Shown here: positions 40,400 to 45,570 of the stretch, one piece after another
Numbering within the stretch: position 1 is the stretch's first letter
How the letters are laid out: the number at the start of each line of letters is the position of its first letter
Source: Candidatus Neomarinimicrobiota bacterium
GTDB taxonomy: Bacteria > Fidelibacterota > Marinisomatia > Marinisomatales > S15-B10
Direction: 5' to 3'
NCBI GenBank assembly: GCA_012964825.1
Contig: DTTI01000028.1
Location: 70,614 to 116,183 of the forward strand
DNA length: 45,570 nucleotides
The notes under the pieces: generated by a model
Databases searched by the model: none
What the model saw: only the letters and a program-made list of their open reading frames with translations
Told to the model about the DNA's origin: nothing
Made by a program: the position numbers and the translations under genes

Positions 40400-41110
40400 T
40401 CAATTTTCTTTACTAAGTGTAGTTGCTATAGCTGCCTCTGCAAGAGTGGACATTATTTTGTATCCATTCTTGTTTGGATGAACACCATCATAAGTGTAAT
40501 CCTTTATTAACCCTTTTTTATCATCTACCATTAACGAATAATAATCAAGATACATGATTTCATTATTTAGAGCATAATTCCTGATGATCTCATTTAAAGC
40601 GTTGATCTTTTCAACGGGATTAAGTCCGGTCTTCCAAGTGTAATCATACACTGGTAGGACCGAACAAATAATAATCTTTATATCATTAATTATTGATAGT
40701 TCAGCCATTGAAATAATATTATTGGCTATCATTTCAATGGTTGAAGGACCAGTATTCTCAGCTATGTCATTGGTCCCAGCTAATATAATTACTAGTTCCG
40801 GGTTTAGATTGATAACGTCGGCTCTGAACCTTAATAACATTTGCGGAGTTGTTTGTCCGCTGATACCGCGATTGATATATGGTTTACCTGAAAAGAATTC
40901 GGGGTGAATCGTCTTCCACCCTTCAGTAATTGAATTACCCATAAATACTATTCTATTCCCATTTGAAGGAGTTAACGCGAGTTCTGCATTTTCATTTCTG
41001 TATCGGCTAAAATTGGCCCAATCTTGAGCAGACACAACAGTGTCTTGAGCGGACACAATACTCAAAAGAAAAAATGCATAAAATAATTTATTGGATTTTT
41101 CCCTCAACAT
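40400..41110 (-). CDS. Secreted SGNH/GDSL-type esterase or lipase
   Basis: 236 aa from ATG 41110 (purine-rich GAGAGA upstream); the frame is open further upstream but that part is the intergenic repeat. A signal peptide leads into the SGNH blocks: FMGNSITEGW (nucleophile Ser60), NRGISGQTT (Gly block), LAGTNDIAENT (Asn block), and YDGVHPNKNGY with Asp208 and His211. Such enzymes remove acyl groups from lipids or from acetylated sugars. Codon use is strongly A/T-ending, unlike genes before 39500. It lies between two copies of the intergenic repeat and downstream of the small membrane protein. Confidence 0.86.
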   Translation of the reverse strand: MLREKSNKLFYAFFLLSIVSAQDTVVSAQDWANFSRYRNENAELALTPSNGNRIVFMGNSITEGWKTIHPEFFSGKPYINRGISGQTTPQMLLRFRADVINLNPELVIILAGTNDIAENTGPSTIEMIANNIISMAELSIINDIKIIICSVLPVYDYTWKTGLNPVEKINALNEIIRNYALNNEIMYLDYYSLMVDDKKGLIKDYTYDGVHPNKNGYKIMSTLAEAAIATTLSKEN

Positions 41111-41117
41111 TGTCTCT

Positions 41118-41199
41118 CTTTCATGCCGACCGTTTCCAGGTCGGTTTCCAGGTTGAGATTGAGAAACTGGTTTAGGAGTGTGACAACGACTTGTTTCAC
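41118..41199 (-). repeat. Intergenic repeat, copy A
   Basis: Lies between the stop of the 89-aa membrane protein (41202) and the esterase start. It shares TTTCCAGGTTG-GATTG-GAAA-TGGTT (plus strand) with copy B at 45031-45060 and also the flanking sequence. It contains CCGACC (41126-41131) and GGTCGG (41139-41144), a 6-bp perfect stem with a 7-nt loop. In one frame it reads NLETDLETV, comparable to NLENDWGTV in copy B. Confidence 0.55.
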
Positions 41200-41201
41200 T
41201 G

Positions 41202-41471
41202 CTAAAATACCTCGTATAACCATTTACCTGTCCTGACAACAATTAGTAATGTGCAGAACCAACTGAAGGACAAAAGTATTAGCATCAATAAAACTACCAT
41301 CCAGATGACGTAATAACTTTCACCGCGAAGCAAACCCTGACTTACAATGATATAAACACCAAAGGCATTGGGTATTAGGAAGCTGAGCTTGGCAATTTTT
41401 TCCACACCTTCATTCGTAATCCCGATCCAATCAATTATTTTCTTTAACCGAAAGTTGAAAAGAATACTCAT
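41202..41471 (-). CDS. Small membrane protein of unknown function
   Basis: 89 aa, AGGA 5 nt before the ATG. A basic, partly amphipathic N-terminus is followed by two hydrophobic segments (LSFLIPNAFGVYIIVSQGLL at about 29-48, and YYVIWMVVLLMLILLSFSWF at about 53-72) and a short tail GKWLYEVF. No family is recognised. It sits alone between the DUF4198 gene (108 bp upstream) and intergenic repeat copy A, within the AT-rich right part of the window. The two-helix layout and a usable ribosome site support a real gene. Confidence 0.55.
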   Translation of the reverse strand: MSILFNFRLKKIIDWIGITNEGVEKIAKLSFLIPNAFGVYIIVSQGLLRGESYYVIWMVVLLMLILLSFSWFCTLLIVVRTGKWLYEVF

Positions 41472-41578
41472 GATCCTGTATCTACATTACATGATGAGGT
41501 TTCCATTTATGCTTTTTGGGATAACGCTCACAATAAAGAAATTATTATCTTGATTAACTTGATCATCTGAAAAAACAG

Positions 41579-42403
41579 TTACTGGATATAAAATGTAAGA
41601 GTAGCCCAATTCGATTCGTAGTCAAAATCTTTCTTGTCACTTTTCACCATATGGATGAGACGGATATACCACTCGCCACTTTCAATTAATTCTATCTTTC
41701 CAAATCCTTTAGCATCAGTTCTTGTCGTAATTGCTTCTTCATGACTGCCATCATCGGAATGTCCGTGGAAATCGCCATGGCTTGCGTAGACAAGTTGATT
41801 GGCTACAGGCTTGCCGTCTCGGAGAACCTGGAACGCCATTTCATCTCCCTTTTGAAGTTTGTAAGGATTTTGAGAAGGGATGATCTCAATTGGGTAGCCG
41901 AGATTGGCGTTGAATGACCCGGTTCGTTTGGTACCTACCTGAATCACGGTTTTGACATGTTTGGAGTAAAGCTCCCGGGCGGGCTGATTAGTTTCACCAC
42001 TTTTCTTGCGTTCCGCCAAAACATCCGTGACCCCGTCATGTGTCAGATAACCATTGAAATCTTCGGCGGAGAGTTCAATAGTATTTGTCTTTGTTGAGAC
42101 ACCTACCACGTGGGTTCCGGTTTTATTCATCTCTAAATCAAGTAAAGTTTCATACCACCCGTCTCGCCATTGCTTTTTGTCGATACTCTTTCGTTTACCG
42201 TTGGGATCTACCATGCTGACATCAATCATTCGGTCCCTGGTAATGATATTTTCACTTTTCTCAAACGTTCCGTTATAGAGTGCGACCGTTATACTTGTAT
42301 TTGGCTCAACAATATATAATCGCAGTTTCAGAAACATATCGTGCGCGGTGAGAAGGGAGACACCGAGCAACAGAGTGATGCATAAAGCTGTAAACTTCTT
42401 CAT
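41579..42403 (-). CDS. DUF4198-type periplasmic protein
   Basis: 274 aa; AGAGGATC precedes the ATG. A signal peptide ends at LLTA, and the mature protein begins HDMFLKLRLYIVEPN, the usual start of DUF4198 proteins. Two Ig-like beta segments follow. A His-rich loop (ASHGDFHGHSDDGSH, about 208-222) could bind metal, and GEWYIRLIHM near the C-terminus is also typical. The family is linked in databases to metal (nickel or cobalt) uptake, but that assignment is weak and no transporter is next to it here. Likely a single-gene unit on the minus strand. Confidence 0.75.
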   Translation of the reverse strand: MKKFTALCITLLLGVSLLTAHDMFLKLRLYIVEPNTSITVALYNGTFEKSENIITRDRMIDVSMVDPNGKRKSIDKKQWRDGWYETLLDLEMNKTGTHVVGVSTKTNTIELSAEDFNGYLTHDGVTDVLAERKKSGETNQPARELYSKHVKTVIQVGTKRTGSFNANLGYPIEIIPSQNPYKLQKGDEMAFQVLRDGKPVANQLVYASHGDFHGHSDDGSHEEAITTRTDAKGFGKIELIESGEWYIRLIHMVKSDKKDFDYESNWATLTFYIQ

Positions 42404-42485
42404 AATTGATCCTCTACTTTCGGTTGGTTGTTATTTTTATAGCTATTAATTAAAAGTTATTTTGAGAAGAGATTCTTCAACATGA

Positions 42486-43439
42486 TTATTTTATCGTATT
42501 TCTCTCGATGAGATCCAATATTGATACTGAAACTTCTTCATAGGCTTCTTGTATCAACCAGTGACCAGCATCTATTTCAACAAATTGATAGGGTCCCATC
42601 ATATATTTTTTAGTTAACTCAGCTCCTGTCCTGCCCAGAGCAATATCCTTATTACCCCAAATTAATTGACTAGGCGTTTTTACTTCACCGAAAGTGATCA
42701 AATTATCATCAGTGATCTTTGTACCAATGTTAGCCCTGTACCAATTTAATGCAGCTTTCAGTGCGCCTTCCTGATTGAAGACATTCATGTAAACCTCAAT
42801 TTGATCATCAGTACTCTTTCTCCAGATTTTTTTCAAATTTCGATAGTTGTTAAATGAAAAATAAAATTCCGGTATAAGAGGAAGTCTAAAGAAACCGAAG
42901 TATCTGCTCTTTTTTCTTTGATCTTTATCGTTTTGATACGCTGTACGAAATGCTAACATATGGGGGACTGACATTGCTGTCCAGCTAAGAACACGATCCG
43001 GCTTTAATGCAACAACCCCCCAGCCAATAGATGAACCCCAATCATGACCCACTAAATGGAACTTCTCAAATTCGAAAGAATCTGCAATGGAAAACACATC
43101 AGCCACTATTTTCTTCATGGTGTATTCAGTTATCTGCTTTGGCCGAGCTTTGGAGCTGTAACCTCTCTGATCTGGAGCAACAACTTTATGTCCCTTACCT
43201 GAAATCAGTTTCATTAGATCGATCCACATGTGGGATGTTTCAGGGAAACCATGAAGGAGAATAACACCATCGCCATCGTTTGACATACCCGCCACCCGGC
43301 AATCAAAAACAAAATTGCCAATATTTACTTCAGCTATGGATATATCTTGGATTTGAATTTTCTGTTTTGGGTTCGTTGATTTTTCTTGACAGGCAATATT
43401 TTGTAAGATCAGAATGATTATAATAAATAATTTTATCAT
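42486..43439 (-). CDS. Alpha/beta-hydrolase lipoprotein (epoxide hydrolase/haloalkane dehalogenase-like)
   Basis: 317 aa with lipobox NIAC (Cys17). The alpha/beta-hydrolase core has HGFPE (His63 onward, oxyanion region), PDQRGYSSKARP and the nucleophile elbow GHDWGS with Asp133. An Asp nucleophile is the mark of the epoxide hydrolase/dehalogenase group. The acid is probably Asp265 in GNKDIALG and the base His293 in DAGHW. A helical cap (about 155-235) is present; cap Tyr residues are available but cannot be assigned by eye. Lipid anchoring of such an enzyme is uncommon and suggests action on exogenous epoxides or halides. AGAAGA lies upstream of the start. Confidence 0.82.
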   Translation of the reverse strand: MIKLFIIIILILQNIACQEKSTNPKQKIQIQDISIAEVNIGNFVFDCRVAGMSNDGDGVILLHGFPETSHMWIDLMKLISGKGHKVVAPDQRGYSSKARPKQITEYTMKKIVADVFSIADSFEFEKFHLVGHDWGSSIGWGVVALKPDRVLSWTAMSVPHMLAFRTAYQNDKDQRKKSRYFGFFRLPLIPEFYFSFNNYRNLKKIWRKSTDDQIEVYMNVFNQEGALKAALNWYRANIGTKITDDNLITFGEVKTPSQLIWGNKDIALGRTGAELTKKYMMGPYQFVEIDAGHWLIQEAYEEVSVSILDLIERNTIK

Positions 43440-43530
43440 TATCTTCTAACATAATTCATTAATTATCAATACTCCTACAGACCAAAAACTCTGCTAGCAA
43501 AGTTACAAACCCAAACCTATCGAACTATGA

Positions 43531-43547
43531 GACCTATTGGAGGTCTT
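43531..43547. terminator. Intergenic hairpin
   Basis: AGACCT-ATTGG-AGGTCT, a perfect 6-bp stem in the 151-bp gap between the hydroxylase stop (43591) and the hydrolase start (43439). There is no T-run on either strand, so a terminator role is only a guess. Confidence 0.3.
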
Positions 43548-43590
43548 CTAATTAATCGACTAGCGTGATGATCTAAATGATTTATGAAAT

Positions 43591-44853
43591 TTATGCTGGA
43601 TGTGGATGGGGGGAACTTATTTTTTTTTCATTTTTAAAATATACCGTCAGCAAAAATGATGTAATGAAATATAAAATAAGTGCATAAACATAAACGCCAT
43701 TTAAACCAAACCAGTTATAATTTTGAAAATAGAGCAAGCTAAATACCAAAATCAACTTCACAGATTCTGCTGCCAACGCATAATTGCGTTGATCTAATGT
43801 AGATGTGAATGAGAAAATGTTGGCAATAAGAATAACCGCGTATAGATAATTCATGGTTGTACTGAAACTTGGAATAATTGAAAAAAAATGGAACATCAAT
43901 ATGTTCGTTATCACAAGCTGTGTCCATGACCAGGCAATCAACAACGGTGAATTTTTCGTATTATATTTTATTTGTTTTTTTGGATCTGCGATCGTCTGAA
44001 GTGGATATTTTTCTTTTACATCAGCCGGGCGCCAACCGGTGGGCATAAACCAGATCCGTAGCTTATCAAGGACCCGTTCCGTGTGCCAAGCATCTTTGAT
44101 CAGATGCCACATATGCTTGAAATTAATTATCATAGGATTCCAGGTCTTCATCTGTTTAAGTGTACCATAGACCGGGTTTACATTATCTAGTTCCGGCTGG
44201 AAGGTTCCAAACAGCTTATCCCAGATAATTAAGATCTGGCTATAGTTTTTGTCGATATACTCAGGATTAATCGCGTGGTGGACCCTGTGATGAGATGGCG
44301 TAACCAGGATATATTCTAACAAGCCCAGTTTACCGATCAGTTGTGTGTGATACCAGAACTGCATAAAAAGATGCAAAGGGCCCAGAATTGCGAAAATTGC
44401 GGCAGGAACACCTAACAATGCTGCGGGTATCATAAAAATTGCCGAAAAGCGTAGCGTATTTGAAATCGACTGGCGCAGGGCGCAGGAAAGGTTAAAATCT
44501 TCGCTGCTGTGGTGGATTATATGTCTGTTCCAGAAAATATTTACGCGATGATTTAGCCGATGCATCCAGTAGCCGGAAAAATCTTGAACCATAAAAGCTA
44601 TAACAACGGCAAGCCAGACGGGCTCCAGCTTATAGACAGTCATATGATCGACCAACCAGGCATAACTGATGATTGCAAAGCTAAATTTTACTCCATCACG
44701 GATCGTATTTGTAATTCCGGAGCTCAGGCTTGAGATTACATCTGCAGAACGGTTGATTTCTACTCCTTTGAATTTCGCAGCTATCGCTTCAAAAAGAATA
44801 AGCACTATAAAAGTGGGAATCACAAAGAATAGGGATTTTATGTAGAATTGCAT
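43591..44853 (-). CDS. Sterol desaturase/fatty acid hydroxylase family membrane protein, AGMO-like
   Basis: 420 aa with several membrane helices. The di-iron His clusters of the fatty-acid hydroxylase superfamily are complete: HRLNH (His98, His102), HIIHH (His111, His114, His115) and SHHRVHH (His188-189, His192-193), with additional His161 and His169. The arrangement, followed by INPEYIDKNYSQILIIWDKLFGTF, is close to alkylglycerol monooxygenase (TMEM195) and bacterial relatives, which hydroxylate lipid chains using oxygen. The C-terminal ~120 residues add four more hydrophobic segments. A 12-bp palindrome lies just upstream. It is a single gene, AT-rich, between two intergenic structured regions. 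Confidence 0.85.
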   Translation of the reverse strand: MQFYIKSLFFVIPTFIVLILFEAIAAKFKGVEINRSADVISSLSSGITNTIRDGVKFSFAIISYAWLVDHMTVYKLEPVWLAVVIAFMVQDFSGYWMHRLNHRVNIFWNRHIIHHSSEDFNLSCALRQSISNTLRFSAIFMIPAALLGVPAAIFAILGPLHLFMQFWYHTQLIGKLGLLEYILVTPSHHRVHHAINPEYIDKNYSQILIIWDKLFGTFQPELDNVNPVYGTLKQMKTWNPMIINFKHMWHLIKDAWHTERVLDKLRIWFMPTGWRPADVKEKYPLQTIADPKKQIKYNTKNSPLLIAWSWTQLVITNILMFHFFSIIPSFSTTMNYLYAVILIANIFSFTSTLDQRNYALAAESVKLILVFSLLYFQNYNWFGLNGVYVYALILYFITSFLLTVYFKNEKKISSPHPHPA

Positions 44854-44874
44854 TTCCGCCGTGTTTGTTTAAGG

Positions 44875-44886
44875 TTGTTTAAACAA
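44875..44886. promoter_or_regulatory. 12-bp palindrome upstream of the hydroxylase gene
   Basis: TTGTTTAAACAA is a perfect 12-bp palindrome 21 bp before the hydroxylase start codon, a plausible position for a repressor site. No known consensus is matched. Confidence 0.35.
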
Positions 44887-44939
44887 TTATTAGCCTAATT
44901 AGGAATTACTCCAATGAAACAATATTGCACTTACCAGTT

Positions 44940-45086
44940 CTAAATGTCTATTAACAATAATCCCGCCGGGCGGGTGTTACAATTACTCAACAATTTGCGA
45001 GAATGTTTTATTCTGACTGTACCCCAGTCATTTTCCAGGTTGCGATTGGGAAAGTGGTTGAAAAGAGTGGTAATGGGCTTTTTCAT
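44940..45086 (-). repeat. Intergenic repeat, copy B (longest; holds a 48-codon open frame)
   Basis: The minus strand can be read from ATG 45086 to TAG 44940 (MKKPITTL...NLENDWGTV...). Its first part matches copies A and C, the middle matches D, and its far end (TGTAACACCCGCC) matches the far end of C. It contains TGACTG-TACCC-CAGTCA (45014-45030), a perfect 6-bp stem at the position equivalent to the stem of copy A, and a GC-rich palindrome, CCCGCCGGGCGGG (44962-44974). Substitutions against copy A are not mainly synonymous, so it is more likely a decayed coding end or a structured DNA/RNA element than a working gene. Confidence 0.6.
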
Positions 45087-45130
45087 TTTACACTCTACTT
45101 AAAAGGCTTTTTATAGTATACCTGTTTTAG

Positions 45131-45445
45131 CTATCGGCAAAGTAAACCTTCTTCCTCTAATTGTTTTAAACACTTATTGAATATTTTTTTTGCCTCACGA
45201 GATTCGGCCCCTTCCATAGCATCATCTATTTTTTTTGAACATCTGAGCTTTACGTCAAGCTTCTCTCCAGTTATTTTATCTACTACTTTGTAATATTTTA
45301 CCTGGCTGATTACAGTATCACCCTTTCCAAATTGTCCTTCCGAAAGCTTTTTTTCGATTGAAAGCATATTGTATATAAAAAAATCATATTTTTCGCCATT
45401 TGTTATTGTTTCTCTTTTTACGAGATGAATATTATCGTTATACAT
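45131..45445 (-). CDS. Hypothetical 104-aa protein
   Basis: 104 aa, with GGAG about 9 nt before the ATG (TTATTGGAGAGTTCGCT). It has no signal peptide or membrane helix. The N-terminal half looks like beta strands (IHLVKRETITNGEKYDFFIY) and the C-terminal half is helical and charged (SREAKKIFNKCLKQLEEEG), with two Cys (in RCSKKI and NKCLKQ). No family is recognised. Codon use is A/T-ending like its neighbours. Intergenic repeat copies lie on both sides. Confidence 0.55.
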   Translation of the reverse strand: MYNDNIHLVKRETITNGEKYDFFIYNMLSIEKKLSEGQFGKGDTVISQVKYYKVVDKITGEKLDVKLRCSKKIDDAMEGAESREAKKIFNKCLKQLEEEGLLCR

Positions 45446-45504
45446 AGCGAACTCTCCAATAAAATAACCTGCAAAAAATTAATCAACTATGTGTCGTCTT
45501 CTAT

Positions 45505-45562
45505 TATCCCAACCCTATTCCAGTCATCGGCCAAGTTTACGCAAGTGTTTGAGAAAACAAAA
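45505..45562 (-). repeat. Intergenic repeat, copy D (most diverged)
   Basis: The plus strand has CCAGTCAT followed by sequence alignable with copy B (TTCCAGGTTGCG versus CGGCCAAGTTTACGC). One minus-strand frame reads NLADDWNRVGI, close to NLENDWGTVRI of copy B. The hairpin position is kept only with G-U pairs. It lies upstream of the 104-aa protein gene, at the window edge. Confidence 0.35.
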
Positions 45563-45570
45563 TCATTTCA

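Noticed and set aside
41111-41242. N-terminal extension of the SGNH esterase
   Set aside because: The 44 extra residues are encoded by intergenic repeat copy A, and a signal peptide begins at Met 41110.
40288-45562. Integron gene cassettes with attC sites
   Set aside because: Single genes separated by related repeats recall cassettes, but I could not find the paired GTTRRRY/RYYYAAC core sites at consistent positions; kept only as a possibility in the repeat finding.

Overview
The window looks like the chromosome of a Gram-negative marine bacterium that degrades proteins and sugars. The gene mix is secreted peptidases, outer-membrane barrel proteins, lipoproteins, two giant Asp-box (BNR/sortilin-fold) propeller proteins, DUF5916 and DUF1080 proteins, and Tat-exported oxidoreductases. 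This fits Candidatus Marinimicrobia (SAR406) best, but Gemmatimonadota, Rhodothermota or Acidobacteriota relatives are not excluded; no rRNA or other phylogenetic marker is present. There is no intact tRNA, CRISPR array, transposase or integrase.

Layout. (1) 2-670: 3' end of a gene, probably an M28-type peptidase. (2) 714-3852, minus: an M20 amidohydrolase, a PAL-like (peptidyl-hydroxyglycine lyase) propeller lipoprotein and a secreted metallo-beta-lactamase-fold hydrolase, each overlapping the next by 4 bp. (3) 3960-6890, minus: an envelope trio of a repeat-bearing secreted protein, a Ser-rich lipoprotein and a FadL-like barrel. (4) 6982-12272, minus: two secreted S9 peptidases around a small barrel protein. 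(5) 12424-22055, mostly plus: a DUF5916 protein, then DoxX, Tat oxidoreductase, MFS sugar/nucleoside symporter, second oxidoreductase and DUF1080 lipoprotein, with an ApbE gene on the other strand and a Tat sugar isomerase. This resembles an oxidative (3-keto) sugar pathway. (6) 22127-29658, minus: an unknown secreted protein, the first giant propeller, and a tight set of ureohydrolase, YdcF, creatininase-family amidase, a 53-residue membrane protein and a lipocalin-like lipoprotein. (7) 29765-37464, minus: the second giant propeller, a propeller-histidine phosphatase fusion, a Tat-exported aminotransferase-fold protein and an M28 peptidase. (8) 37747-39483, plus: an aldehyde dehydrogenase-family protein.

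(9) From about 39527 the character changes. A fragment matching the 3' end of a type-II tRNA lies at 39527-39571. Beyond it the DNA becomes AT-rich, all genes run on the minus strand as mostly single-gene units (sulfotransferase, SGNH esterase, small membrane protein, DUF4198 protein, epoxide-hydrolase-like lipoprotein, AGMO-like hydroxylase, unknown 104-aa protein), and a diverged intergenic repeat occurs four times. I interpret this as the end of a genomic island or another variable region.

Taken together, regions 1-4 and 6-7 look like extracellular or periplasmic peptide processing and amide/guanidine nitrogen release. Region 5 is sugar uptake and oxidation. Region 9 is accessory. The least explained items are the four-copy intergenic repeat with a partly compensated hairpin, the mosaic oxidoreductase gene at 15250-16866, and the PAL-like lipoprotein operon.
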